NCBI RefSeq assembly: GCF_000310145.2
Contig: NZ_AMXA01000006.1
Coordinates: 62,001 to 126,000, forward strand
Length of the DNA stretch: 64,000 nucleotides
Direction of reading: 5' to 3'
From: Thauera sp. 28
GTDB lineage: Bacteria; Pseudomonadota; Gammaproteobacteria; Burkholderiales; Rhodocyclaceae
This document shows positions 29,328-38,090 of the stretch, piece by piece; position 1 is the first letter of the stretch; every line of letters starts with the position of its first letter. The translations under genes and the position numbers were made by a program. The notes beneath the pieces were generated by a model. It was not told where the DNA came from. It made no database searches and worked only from the letters and a program-made list of their open reading frames with translations.

Positions 29328-30141
29328 CGGCCAATTTCACGTAGATCGGCGCAAACGCCTCATTCTGAGTCACTTCGACCAACCTCTCCTTGACCAGCTC
29401 GAGCACGGCGAGAAAGCTGACCACCAGCCCCGCCGCCCCGAGTGCGGTATCGAACAGCGCATCGAACACCACGAAGCCCCCATCGCCCAGCCTGCGCAGG
29501 ATTGCCGTCATGTGCTCGCGCACGGAAAGCTGCTCCCGCCCAACTCGGTGGTGCTGGTTCAGGCGCGCCTTCTTCATGATGCGCAGCCAGGCCAGCTGCA
29601 GATCATGCAGACTGACCTCGGGTTGGCGCTCGACAAGCTTCTCGGCGACGAACACGCCGACCCACTCGAAATCGCGCTCCACGCGAGGCATCGCATCGAG
29701 GCGCAGCGCGGCGATCTTCATCTGCTCGTACTCGACCAGCCGGCGCACCAGTTCCGCGCGCGGATCCTCTTCCTCGGCCCCCTCTCGCGTCGGCCTCGGC
29801 AGCAGCATGCGCGACTTGATCTCGAGCAACACCGCCGCCATCAACAGGTACTCGGCTGCGAGCTCGAGATTGCTCTGCCGCATGGCTTCGACGTACTCGA
29901 GGTACTGTGCGGTGAGCGGCGCCATCGGAATATCGAGGACATCGAGATTCGCTTTGCGGATCAGGTACAGCAGCAGATCCAGCGGCCCTTCGAACGCATC
30001 CAGGAACACCTGCAATGCGTCGGGCGGAATATACAGGTCTTTGGGCAGTTCGAGCAGGGGCTCGCCATAAATGCGCGCCACCGAATCGAGAACGTCCTGC
30101 GCCTCGACAGGCGCGAGATCGAGCGCCAGGTTCATGACCAC
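29305..30141 (-). CDS. scpA: segregation and condensation protein A
   Basis: A 278-residue kleisin that bridges SMC heads. Diagnostic segments are [20 protein letters not shown] near residue 50, then [18 protein letters not shown] and [20 protein letters not shown]. The C-terminal winged helix ends in [11 protein letters not shown]. The start may be Met1 or Met3. It lies 28 bases after trpS and overlaps scpB. Confidence 0.93.
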   Translation of the reverse strand: MVMNLALDLAPVEAQDVLDSVARIYGEPLLELPKDLYIPPDALQVFLDAFEGPLDLLLYLIRKANLDVLDIPMAPLTAQYLEYVEAMRQSNLELAAEYLLMAAVLLEIKSRMLLPRPTREGAEEEDPRAELVRRLVEYEQMKIAALRLDAMPRVERDFEWVGVFVAEKLVERQPEVSLHDLQLAWLRIMKKARLNQHHRVGREQLSVREHMTAILRRLGDGGFVVFDALFDTALGAAGLVVSFLAVLELVKERLVEVTQNEAFAPIYVKLADGTRSDA

Positions 30142-30169
30142 TCACGCTCGCGGGAACCCGGCGCCGCCA

Positions 30170-31372
30170 TCAGCCGTAATCCAGGCCCATCGCCTCACGC
30201 ACATCGCGCATGGTTTCCTGCGCGAGCTTGCGCGCCCGCTCGCAACCATCTGCAACGATGCTGCGAACGAGGCCAGGATCGTCAAGATAGGGCTGAGCTC
30301 GCTCGTGCAGCCCCTCCTGCTCCTCGAGGATCGCTTCAAGGACGGGTTGCTTGCACTCGAGGCAGCCGATCGAGGCACTACGGCAACCACGCTGCGCCCA
30401 CGCCAGAGTGTCCTCGTTCGAGTAGATCATGTGCAGTTGCCACACCGGGCAGCGCTCGGGCTCGCCCGGATCGGTACGCCGCATGCGCGCCGGATCGGTC
30501 TGCATCGTGCGCACCTTGCGCGTGACGCTGTCGGCATCCTCGCGCAGGTTGATGGTATTGCCGTAGGCCTTGGACATCTTCTGCCCATCCAGGCCAGGCA
30601 TGCGCGAGACCGGCGCAAGCAAGGCCTCGGGCTCGACCAGAATCATCTTGCCGCCGCCTTCCAGATAACCGTAAAGGCGCTCGCGATCGCCCAGGCTCAG
30701 GTTCTGGGTCTCGTCGAGCAAGGCTTTCGCCTGCTCGAGCGCCTCGTCGTCGCCATCCTGCTGAAAGCGGGTGCGCAGATCATGGTAGAGCCGCGCGCGC
30801 TTGGCACCGAGCTTGCGAACGGCCTCTCTGGCCTTGTCCTCGAAGCCGGGCTCGCGGCCGTACAGGTGATTGAACCGGCGGGCGAGCTCGCGGGTGATCT
30901 CGACATGCGGCACCTGATCCTCGCCAACCGGCACCTTGTCGGCGCGATAGATGAGGATGTCCGCAGACTGCAGCAGCGGATAGCCCAGAAAGCCGTAGGT
31001 CGACAGCTCGGCACCCTCGCCACGCTCCTGCTGCTCCTTCCAGCCCGGAACGCGCTCGAGCCAGCCGAGCGGCGTCATCATCGACAGCAGCAAGTGGAGC
31101 TCGGCATGCTCGGGCACCCGGGACTGGATGAAGAGGGTAGCCTGCGCCGGATCGACGCCAGCGGCGAGCCAATCGACAAGCATGGTCCACACGTTGTCGG
31201 CAATGACTTCGGGGCTGTCGTAGTGGGTGGTGAGGGCATGCCAGTCGGCGACGAAGAAGAAGCAGGGAAACTCCTCCTGCAGCTTCACCCAGTTCTTGAG
31301 CACACCGTGATGGTGCCCGAGGTGAAGCCTGCCGCTGGGGCGCATGCCTGAAAGAACGCGTTCTGCGTACAT
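30170..31372 (-). CDS. trpS: tryptophanyl-tRNA synthetase
   Basis: A 400-residue class I aminoacyl-tRNA synthetase charging tRNA-Trp. The HIGH-like motif is HLGHHHG in VLSGMRPSGRLHLGHHHG and the KMSKS-like motif is GQKMSKAYGN. The protein is about 65 residues longer than E. coli TrpRS, as in other betaproteobacteria. The start MYAERVLSG follows the upstream stop by 5 bases and has no clear Shine-Dalgarno, so it may rely on coupling. Confidence 0.94.
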   Translation of the reverse strand: MYAERVLSGMRPSGRLHLGHHHGVLKNWVKLQEEFPCFFFVADWHALTTHYDSPEVIADNVWTMLVDWLAAGVDPAQATLFIQSRVPEHAELHLLLSMMTPLGWLERVPGWKEQQERGEGAELSTYGFLGYPLLQSADILIYRADKVPVGEDQVPHVEITRELARRFNHLYGREPGFEDKAREAVRKLGAKRARLYHDLRTRFQQDGDDEALEQAKALLDETQNLSLGDRERLYGYLEGGGKMILVEPEALLAPVSRMPGLDGQKMSKAYGNTINLREDADSVTRKVRTMQTDPARMRRTDPGEPERCPVWQLHMIYSNEDTLAWAQRGCRSASIGCLECKQPVLEAILEEQEGLHERAQPYLDDPGLVRSIVADGCERARKLAQETMRDVREAMGLDYG

Positions 31373-31377
31373 GGGGG

Positions 31378-32037
31378 TCAGAAACCGAGGACGGTTGAGA
31401 GCAGGTAGCGGAAACCAGCGATCAGCGGCCACAGGATGGTGCCGAGGATGCCGGTGAACAACAACACAAGCAGGATCGGGAAGCCATAGGGCTCCAGCCG
31501 TGCAAAGCGCCAGGCAAGCCGATTCGGCAACAGGCTGACGGCAATGCGTCCGCCGTCGAGAGGCGGAATCGGCAGCAGATTGAGCACCATCAGCACGGCA
31601 TTGATCTGGATGCCGGCGTCGGCCATCTTGAGCATCGGCAGGGTATAGGCGCCGGGCTCTGAAGTTGCCGCAATGCGAAACAGCAGCCCCCAGGCCACAG
31701 CCATGAGGAGATTCACGAAAGGTCCCGCTGCGGCAACCCAGAGCATGTCGGCCTTGGGATTGCGCAGGCGACCAAAATTGACCGGCACCGGCTTGGCCCA
31801 GCCAAACAGGATGCCACCCGCCCCGAACAGCGTCGTCAGCGCAAGAATGCCCGCAGGCACGAGAATGGTGCCGACCGGGTCGATGTGCTTGAGCGGGTTG
31901 AGCGTGATACGGCCGGCCAGATCGGCGGTCGGATCGCCGAAATGACGCGCAACGTAGCCATGCGCGGCCTCGTGCAAGGTGATCGCCAGCAGCACGGGCA
32001 GTGCCCAGATGGCCAGGATGGGGATCAGTGAATCCAT
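31378..32037 (-). CDS. site-2 protease family (M50) membrane metalloprotease
   Basis: A 219-residue membrane protein of the short bacterial M50 type. The zinc motif HEAAH is in LHEAAHGYVARHFG at about residue 22, and the third ligand is in LLPIPPLDGGRIAV near residue 150. About six membrane helices are predicted. No PDZ domain is present, which separates it from RseP. Its substrate is unknown. It sits 5 bases from trpS and 27 from yciO. Confidence 0.9.
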   Translation of the reverse strand: MDSLIPILAIWALPVLLAITLHEAAHGYVARHFGDPTADLAGRITLNPLKHIDPVGTILVPAGILALTTLFGAGGILFGWAKPVPVNFGRLRNPKADMLWVAAAGPFVNLLMAVAWGLLFRIAATSEPGAYTLPMLKMADAGIQINAVLMVLNLLPIPPLDGGRIAVSLLPNRLAWRFARLEPYGFPILLVLLFTGILGTILWPLIAGFRYLLSTVLGF

Positions 32038-32064
32038 GGAATGCTTGATCGTCCTCGCGGCGGC

Positions 32065-32688
32065 CTAAAGTCCGAATGGCTCGAGCGCACCCCGCCCGGC
32101 ACGCACAAGCTCGGGCGCCCCGGAGGTGAGGTCGATCACCGTCGTCGCCTCAGGGCCACAATAACCAGCCTCGATGATGAGCTCCACCTGCTTCTCGAGG
32201 CGCTCGCGAATCTCGTCGGCATCGCTCATGGGCAGCGTTTCGCCCGGCAGGATGAGGGTCGACGTGAGCAGAGGTCCGTCGATCTCGGCAAGCAAGGCCG
32301 ACACGACGGCATGCTCGGGCACGCGCAGACCGATCGTCTTGCGCTTCGGATGCAGAACGCGCCGCGGCAACTCCTTGGTCCCTTCGAGAATGAAGGTATA
32401 GGGGCCTGGCGTGGTGGCCTTGAGCAAGCGGTACTGGCCATTGTCAACGCGCGCATAGGTGCCGATCTCCGACAGGTCGCGGCACATAAGCGTGAAGTGA
32501 TGACGCTCGTCGACGCCACGCAGACGACGGATGCGTTCGAGCAGCCCCGCATCGCCCATCTGGCAGACGAGGGCATAGGCCGAGTCGGTCGGCAGCACGA
32601 CCAGCCCGCCGCGGCGGATGATCTCGGCCGCCTGGCGGATCAGGCGCGCCTGAGGTTGCTCGGGATGAAGGGAGAAGAACTGTGCCAT
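32065..32688 (-). CDS. yciO: YciO/Sua5-type threonylcarbamoyl-AMP synthase-like protein
   Basis: A 207-residue YrdC/Sua5-fold protein. The nucleotide-binding segments are LVVLPTDSAYALVCQMGD, KRKTIGLRVPEHAVV and the C-terminal STLILPGE. The fold in TsaC makes threonylcarbamoyl-AMP for tRNA t6A. YciO proteins share the fold but their cellular role is less certain, so activity is inferred. The start MAQFFSLHPEQP at 32688 has no clear ribosome-binding site. Synteny with rnm supports the YciO assignment. Confidence 0.85.
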   Translation of the reverse strand: MAQFFSLHPEQPQARLIRQAAEIIRRGGLVVLPTDSAYALVCQMGDAGLLERIRRLRGVDERHHFTLMCRDLSEIGTYARVDNGQYRLLKATTPGPYTFILEGTKELPRRVLHPKRKTIGLRVPEHAVVSALLAEIDGPLLTSTLILPGETLPMSDADEIRERLEKQVELIIEAGYCGPEATTVIDLTSGAPELVRAGRGALEPFGL

Positions 32689-32779
32689 GTGCTTGTCGTA
32701 GAGTGCTCGATATGGATCGGCAGGGGGTCGGCAGGACCGCCTCCCGGTTGAATGCGCTGGAGGCGCGCTACTGACGAGC

Positions 32780-33643
32780 CTACATAAGCCGCGACCACAC
32801 CGGCTGCAGATCGGCCGGCAAAGGATTGCAGCACCCCAGGTCAACAGCGCTCTCGGCTGCGCCATGAAAGTCCGAGGCGCGGGATGCAAGCAAGCCACGG
32901 CGACGGGCAAGACTGGCAAATCGCCGCATCTCGTCCTCGGTATGCGCCCCGGAAACAACCTCGACCGCTTCGCCCCCGGCTGCGATGAAGCAATCGAACA
33001 GGCGCTCGAGATCGGCGCCCGACAGCCGGTAGCGCGCCGGGTGAGCGACCACCGCAATACCACCCGCAGCACGAATCCAGCCCACCGCATCCTCGAGCCT
33101 GGCCCAGGCATGGTCGACAAAGCCGGGCTTGCCCCGCACCAGGTAGTGGTCAAACACGGTCTTTACATCGGGCATGACGCCGGCGGCCACCAGATGACGG
33201 GCGAAGTGCGCGCGACTGACCAGGGCAGGATTGCGGGCAAAGCGGTGGGCACCCGCCAGCGCATCACGAATACCCACGCGCTCGAGCGCCTCGCCAATGC
33301 GCTTCGCCCTTGCGTCGCGACCTGCCCGCAGCTGCGCGAGCCCATCGACCAGCACGGGATGACGGTGATCCACGCCAAGGCCGACGATGTGAATGGTCTC
33401 GCCCGCAAACGACACGGAAATCTCCACCCCGGCAACAAAGCGCAAGCCGTGCGCCGAAGCGACCCGCGCCGCAGCGTCAATGCCACCAAGCTCGTCGTGA
33501 TCGGTCAGCGCAAGCAGGTCCACACCATTTGCGAGCGCGCGCAGCACCACATCCTCCGGGTCCAGCCAGCCGTCCGACACCGTCGAGTGACAATGCAGGT
33601 CGGCGTTGATGGCGTGTGGCGATGCTGGGTGCGAAGGGGTCAT
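32780..33643 (-). CDS. rnm: PHP-domain phosphoesterase, RNase AM (YciV) family
   Basis: A 287-residue PHP-domain protein. Metal-binding motifs are ADLHCHSTVSDG at the N-terminus, LLALTDHDELGG, VEISVSFAGETIHIVGLG, VVAHPARYRLS and SDFHG. The length and insertion pattern fit YciV/Rnm, a 5'-3' exonuclease that trims rRNA 5' ends. The start at 33643 is supported by a promoter-like TATGAT about 30 bases upstream; a Met at 33691 would lie upstream of that signal. It leads the minus-strand operon. Confidence 0.85.
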   Translation of the reverse strand: MTPSHPASPHAINADLHCHSTVSDGWLDPEDVVLRALANGVDLLALTDHDELGGIDAAARVASAHGLRFVAGVEISVSFAGETIHIVGLGVDHRHPVLVDGLAQLRAGRDARAKRIGEALERVGIRDALAGAHRFARNPALVSRAHFARHLVAAGVMPDVKTVFDHYLVRGKPGFVDHAWARLEDAVGWIRAAGGIAVVAHPARYRLSGADLERLFDCFIAAGGEAVEVVSGAHTEDEMRRFASLARRRGLLASRASDFHGAAESAVDLGCCNPLPADLQPVWSRLM

Positions 33644-33673
33644 CAAGGGGAAGCAGGAAACGGTCGGCCCTGC

Positions 33674-33682
33674 ATCATAGCA
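33674..33682 (-). promoter_or_regulatory. extended -10 promoter element for rnm operon
   Basis: On the minus strand TGCTATGAT is an extended -10 (TG-N-TATGAT) with no good -35. It would start transcription near 33667, just ahead of the chosen rnm start, and drive rnm through rluB. Confidence 0.4.
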
Positions 33683-33808
33683 AAGCGCCATCGTCACGAC
33701 GCGCCAAAGGGTCGCAAAGCAGGTCGCAAAGCGCAGGGGTTCGGGCTCGACCGCGCACGATCCCTGCACCAGGTCGTATCATCGTCGCCTGCACGAAGGA
33801 CCGCCGCC

Positions 33809-34480
33809 ATGATCAACCCGCCTCCCACGCCACCACAGCCCCTACCGTCGTCCCCGCCTGACAGCTCGCGCACCCCTGGCCCAAAGCCCACCACCCACAC
33901 GCTTTTCGAGGACGTGCAGGGGGTGCTCACAGGCTGCCTGTTCGTGGCCCTCGCCCTTGTAATGTTCCGCGAGAGCTCGCTGCTCACTGGCGGCACCACC
34001 GGCCTGTCCTTTCTCATGCACTACCTTGCCGACTGGCCGCTGGGCGTGTCGCTCGTGGTCCTGAACCTGCCCTTCTATGCCTTTGGGCTGCGCGCACTCG
34101 GCCTGGCATTCACGATCAAGACGTTCTGCGCCGTCGCCGTACTGGCCCTGTATACCGAGACGCTCCCATTGCTGGTGAGTTTCGACGTGCTCAACCCGGT
34201 CTTTGCAAGCATCATGGCAGGGCTGCTCGCGGGCACCGGGATCCTGATCCTCATCCGCCATGGCGCCAGCCTGGGAGGCGTCACCATTCTCGGCCTCTAC
34301 CTCCAGAAGCGCCGCGGCTGGCGCGCGGGTTCGGTGCAGATGGTGGCCGACATACTGATCATGGCGCTCGGGTTGCTCGCGCTGAGCCTCGACAAGATTG
34401 CGCTCTCCATCCTGGCTGCCGCAGCGGTCAATCTCGTCATCGCAGTCAATCACCGCCCGGACCGTTACTTCGGGATCTAG
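33809..34480 (+). CDS. YitT/DUF161-like membrane protein
   Basis: A 223-residue membrane protein with about six hydrophobic segments after a Pro-rich 30-residue N-terminus. The segments LFVALALVMFRESSLLTGG, GGTTGLSFLMHYL and RHGASLGGVTILGLYLQKR resemble the YitT/DUF161 family. Transport substrate is unknown. GAAGGA lies 9 bases before the ATG, although the frame is open much further upstream as antisense shadow. Its stop shares CTAG with the convergent ylqF stop. Confidence 0.78.
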   Translation: MINPPPTPPQPLPSSPPDSSRTPGPKPTTHTLFEDVQGVLTGCLFVALALVMFRESSLLTGGTTGLSFLMHYLADWPLGVSLVVLNLPFYAFGLRALGLAFTIKTFCAVAVLALYTETLPLLVSFDVLNPVFASIMAGLLAGTGILILIRHGASLGGVTILGLYLQKRRGWRAGSVQMVADILIMALGLLALSLDKIALSILAAAAVNLVIAVNHRPDRYFGI

Positions 34481-35400
34481 CCCGCCTCCCCGCCGGCCGC
34501 ATCACCCACCTCGGCCAGCGCCCGTGCGGCGATCGCCGCTGCAATCATGGCCTCCCTGCTGTCGGGCGATTCCAGACTGATGCGGCCCAGCGCCCCGTCT
34601 CGATAGTCCTGCAGCAGGATCTGCGCCGCCTTCTCAAGGTCCAGCCCACCGCCCTTGACGAGACAACCGCGCCGGCGACCGACCGCCTCGACCAGCGCCG
34701 GACCATCGAGTGTGGCAACCGCCGCGCGCTCGAGCCGGTAGCGCGCGGCCAGCCTGTCGGCATAGCGCGCCAAGAGGATCTCGCCGAGAAAGGCAGCCAC
34801 CTCCTCGTCGATGACGGCGTTGCGGCCAATCGCATGGCTGGCCGCGAGCATGTAGCCATCCGCGTCGTAATCGATCTTCGGCCACATCATCCCCGGTGTG
34901 TCGGTCAGCGTCATGCCCGGCCCCAGATCGAGCGTCTGCTGGTGCTTGGTCACGGCCGGCTCATCGCCGACCTTGGCCACCTTGCGCTTGAGCAGGGCGT
35001 TCATCAGCGTCGACTTGCCCACATTGGGTATGCCCATGATCATCATGCGCAGGGGCTTGGTGCCGTCGTCACGATGGGGCGCAAGCTCACGGCAGAGCGT
35101 CGGAATGCGTGCGACATCCGCCGCACTCTTGGCCGAAATCGCAACGGCCCTGACCCCGGGCTGGCGGTTGTAGAACGCCATCCACGCCCGCGTCACCTCC
35201 GGATCGGCAAGGTCGGACTTGTTGAGCAACTTCAGGCAGGGACGATTACGAAACCGCCGCAGCTCGGCGATCATCGGGTTGCTGCTCGCTTCCGGCAGGC
35301 GCGCGTCGGTCACCTCGATGACGACATCGATGGCAGCCATTGCCTCGGCCGCCTTCTTGCGCGCCGACGCCATGTGCCCCGGGAACCACTGGATGGGCAT
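34477..35400 (-). CDS. ylqF: ribosome biogenesis GTPase YlqF/RbgA-type
   Basis: A 307-residue circularly permuted GTPase: G4 (LLNKSDL) comes before G1 (GIPNVGKSTLMN) and G3 (LTDTPGMMWP). The N-terminal QWFPGHMASARKKAAEAM is characteristic. Homologs act in large-subunit assembly. The start MPIQWFPGHM at 35400 matches the family; nine extra codons upstream are in frame. It is divergent from cspA and convergent with the yitT-like gene, ending in a shared stop palindrome. Confidence 0.92.
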   Translation of the reverse strand: MPIQWFPGHMASARKKAAEAMAAIDVVIEVTDARLPEASSNPMIAELRRFRNRPCLKLLNKSDLADPEVTRAWMAFYNRQPGVRAVAISAKSAADVARIPTLCRELAPHRDDGTKPLRMMIMGIPNVGKSTLMNALLKRKVAKVGDEPAVTKHQQTLDLGPGMTLTDTPGMMWPKIDYDADGYMLAASHAIGRNAVIDEEVAAFLGEILLARYADRLAARYRLERAAVATLDGPALVEAVGRRRGCLVKGGGLDLEKAAQILLQDYRDGALGRISLESPDSREAMIAAAIAARALAEVGDAAGGEAG

Positions 35401-35496
35401 GGGAGTTCCGTAGATCTGGAGAAGCACCGATTATCCCACCGCACACCCACTGGCGCGAACAAGACATCGGCCACTTTCGGCGCAACTCAAAATAAA

Positions 35497-35526
35497 TTCA
35501 CGCATCCGCGAAAAACCGTGTATCGT
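35497..35526 (+). promoter_or_regulatory. candidate cspA promoter with long 5' leader
   Basis: TTCACG (35497-35502) and TATCGT (35521-35526) are spaced by 18 bases, each matching four of six consensus positions. The leader would be about 147 bases, similar to leaders of cold-shock genes. The 279-base ylqF-cspA gap shows no gene otherwise. Confidence 0.4.
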
Positions 35527-35679
35527 GCCGTTCGCAGTCGATTCAAGCAGTGGTTGTTCTGGTGGTTGCCCAGCGAGTTCCAAGAGAACGCGTGTCGGTT
35601 TGATGCCTCCTGATTACGTTTCTTGATCGTTCCTGCATCTCCGGGGCGCAAGCCCGCAATTCTTCATATGGAACGCAAA

Positions 35680-35889
35680 ATGAGCACTCAAACCGGTACC
35701 GTGAAATGGTTCAACGACGCCAAGGGCTTCGGCTTCATCACTCCTGAAGGCGGCGGCGACGACCTGTTCGCCCACTTCTCCGAAATCCAGAGCAAGGGTT
35801 TCAAGAGCCTGGCCGAAAACCAGCGCGTCGAATTCGAAGTCAAGACCGGCCCGAAGGGCCTGCAGGCGGCCAACATCCGCCCGCTGTAA
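35680..35889 (+). CDS. cspA: cold-shock protein, CspA family
   Basis: A 69-residue OB-fold RNA chaperone. RNP1-like KGFGFITPE and RNP2-like DLFAHFSEI lie in their usual places after TGTVKWFND. The start [10 protein letters not shown] is chosen because TGGAA lies about 9 bases before it and the length fits; an in-frame Met four codons earlier is possible. A terminator follows 36 bases after the stop, so it is likely a single-gene transcript. Confidence 0.96.
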   Translation: MSTQTGTVKWFNDAKGFGFITPEGGGDDLFAHFSEIQSKGFKSLAENQRVEFEVKTGPKGLQAANIRPL

Positions 35890-35925
35890 TCGAAGCGACG
35901 TCGCCGACGTCACTCGATGCACCCG

Positions 35926-35950
35926 AAACGCGGCCTTGCGCCGCGTTTTT
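35926..35950 (+). terminator. intrinsic terminator of cspA
   Basis: AAACGCGGC and GCCGCGTTT form a 9-bp perfect stem with a 5-base loop, and the T-run reaches five T's on the plus strand. Confidence 0.88.
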
Positions 35951-36097
35951 GCTTTTCCGGCGCCGGGTGCCAACCGTGACCTCCCCGGTTCGCCCCACTG
36001 CGGCCACGAGCCGCTTTTTCGTTCGCAGCGCCAGAATCGCCGATAATCGCGACTTCGCAGCGCTGCTGCACACCGCCGCCTCCGCGGCCCGACAGCC

Positions 36098-38068
36098 ATG
36101 ACCGACTCTGCCCTCCCCGAATCCGCCAGCCCCGAGGCGACCCTGCGCTTCGCCGATCTCGACCTGCCCGCGCCCCTTCTGTCGGCGCTGGCCGAGGTCG
36201 GCTATGAAACGCCGTCGCCCATCCAGGCCGCCTGCATCCCGCAACTGCTGGCCGGCCGCGACATCCTCGGCGAGGCCCAGACCGGCACTGGCAAGACAGC
36301 CGCCTTCGCGCTGCCCATGCTCGCCAAGCTCGACCTTGCCGACGCCCGTCCCCAGGTACTGGTGCTCACCCCCACGCGCGAGCTGGCAATCCAGGTGGCG
36401 GAAGCCTTCGCCAAGTATGCCCATCACCTCAAGGGCTTCCACGTGCTGCCGATCTACGGCGGCCAGAGCATGGTGGTGCAGCTGCGCCAGCTGTCGCGCG
36501 GCGCCCACATCATCGTCGGCACGCCGGGGCGGGTAATGGACCATCTCGAGCGCGAGAGCCTCAAGCTCGATGCGCTCAAGGCCATCGTCCTCGACGAGGC
36601 CGACGAGATGCTGCGCATGGGCTTCATCGACGACGTCGAGTGGATCCTCGAACACACACCGGAGGCGCGCCAGACAGCGCTGTTCTCGGCAACCATGCCG
36701 AACGTCATCCGCGACGTCGCCCGCCGCCACCTGCGCGAACCGCAGGAGATCAAGATCCGCGCCGCGACCGCGACCGTCTCCAAGATCAGCCAGCGTTACT
36801 GGCTGGTGCGCGGCGTCGACAAGCTCGATGCCCTCACCCGCATCCTCGATGCCGAGGAAAGCTTCGACGCCGCGATCGTCTTCGTGCGCACCAAGATCGC
36901 AACGGAAGAGCTCGCCGACAAGCTCGCCGCACGCGGCTACGCAGCCGCTGCGCTCAATGGCGACATGACCCAGGGCCTGCGCGAACGGGTCATCGAGCAG
37001 CTCAAGAATGGCGCGCTGGACATCGTCATTGCCACCGACGTCGCCGCACGCGGCATCGATGTGCCGCGCGTCTCGCACGTCATCAACTACGACATCCCGT
37101 ACGACACCGAGGCCTATGTACACCGCATCGGCCGTACCGGCCGCGCCGGCCGCGAGGGGGTAGCGATCCTGTTCGTTGCGCCGCGCGAAACACGCATGCT
37201 GAAGATGATCGAGCGGGCCACGCGCCAGCCGATCACACCGATCGCACTGCCCAGCAACGAAGAAGTGACCAACCTGCGCGTGGCGCAGTTCAAGCGCCAG
37301 GTCGTGGATGCCATCGGCGGCGAGGACCTCGGCTTCTTCATGGGCATCGTCAACGACCTGATCGAAGAGAACGAGCTCGATATCCACGAGGTTGCCGCAG
37401 CACTGACGCTGCTCGCGCAGCGCGACCGCCCGCTGCAGCTCGAGCAGTCCGGACGCGGCTGGGAAATCGCTACCGCCCCCACCAGCGTCGAAGGCCGCGC
37501 CCCGAGAGCCGAGCACTTCACAACCGGTGCGCCACGCGAACGCACCCAACGCCCCAATCGCGACGAGATCCTCGCCCGCCGCCGCGCCTTTGCAGATGGC
37601 GCGCTGGTCCGCTACCGCATCGAGGTTGGTCGCGCCCACGGCGCCAGCCCCAAGGAGATCGTCGGTGCGATCGCCAACGAAGGCGGCATCGAAGGCAAGT
37701 ACATCGGCCAGATCCACCTCTTCGACGACTTCTCTACGGTCGAGCTGCCCGCGAACCTGCCGGATGATCTGCTCGGCACGCTCAAGCGCACCCGCGTGCG
37801 CCAGATGGCACTGAACATCCGTGCCTTGAGTGCAGCCGAAGCCGCCACCATGCCCGAACGGCGCCGCCCCATGCGAGAGGACACCAGCTGGCAAGGCGAA
37901 CGCAGGCCAAACGATGCCGCGCCGCGCAACCCGCGTGCAAAGCCCGCATACGGCGAAGGCAAGCCGGCCTGGAGCAAGCCGCGCGGCGATCGCCCCCAGC
38001 ACGACAACCGCCCCGGCGGTCGGCCGCACACCCCTGCAGCGGGCGGCAAGAAGCGACGTCCGGACTGA
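36098..38068 (+). CDS. deaD: DEAD-box RNA helicase, DeaD/CsdA type
   Basis: A 656-residue ATP-dependent RNA helicase. The order is Q motif (FADLDLPAPLLSALAEVGYE), Walker A AQTGTGKT near residue 63, PTRELAIQ, DEAD in VLDEADEMLRMGF near 166, SATMP, and HRIGRTGRAGREG. The C-terminal part contains a DbpA-like RNA-binding domain (RYRIEVGRAHGASPKEIVGA), then a basic Arg/Pro/Gly-rich tail of about 70 residues. It lies 208 bases after cspA; both are cold-adaptation genes by family. Confidence 0.93.
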   Translation: MTDSALPESASPEATLRFADLDLPAPLLSALAEVGYETPSPIQAACIPQLLAGRDILGEAQTGTGKTAAFALPMLAKLDLADARPQVLVLTPTRELAIQVAEAFAKYAHHLKGFHVLPIYGGQSMVVQLRQLSRGAHIIVGTPGRVMDHLERESLKLDALKAIVLDEADEMLRMGFIDDVEWILEHTPEARQTALFSATMPNVIRDVARRHLREPQEIKIRAATATVSKISQRYWLVRGVDKLDALTRILDAEESFDAAIVFVRTKIATEELADKLAARGYAAAALNGDMTQGLRERVIEQLKNGALDIVIATDVAARGIDVPRVSHVINYDIPYDTEAYVHRIGRTGRAGREGVAILFVAPRETRMLKMIERATRQPITPIALPSNEEVTNLRVAQFKRQVVDAIGGEDLGFFMGIVNDLIEENELDIHEVAAALTLLAQRDRPLQLEQSGRGWEIATAPTSVEGRAPRAEHFTTGAPRERTQRPNRDEILARRRAFADGALVRYRIEVGRAHGASPKEIVGAIANEGGIEGKYIGQIHLFDDFSTVELPANLPDDLLGTLKRTRVRQMALNIRALSAAEAATMPERRRPMREDTSWQGERRPNDAAPRNPRAKPAYGEGKPAWSKPRGDRPQHDNRPGGRPHTPAAGGKKRRPD

Positions 38069-38090
38069 GCCGGCCCATCCGCACCGCAGC

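Noticed and set aside
32864-33808. Upstream extension of the yitT-like frame
   Set aside because: This is antisense to rnm; the gene start at 33809 has GAAGGA and begins just before the first membrane helices.
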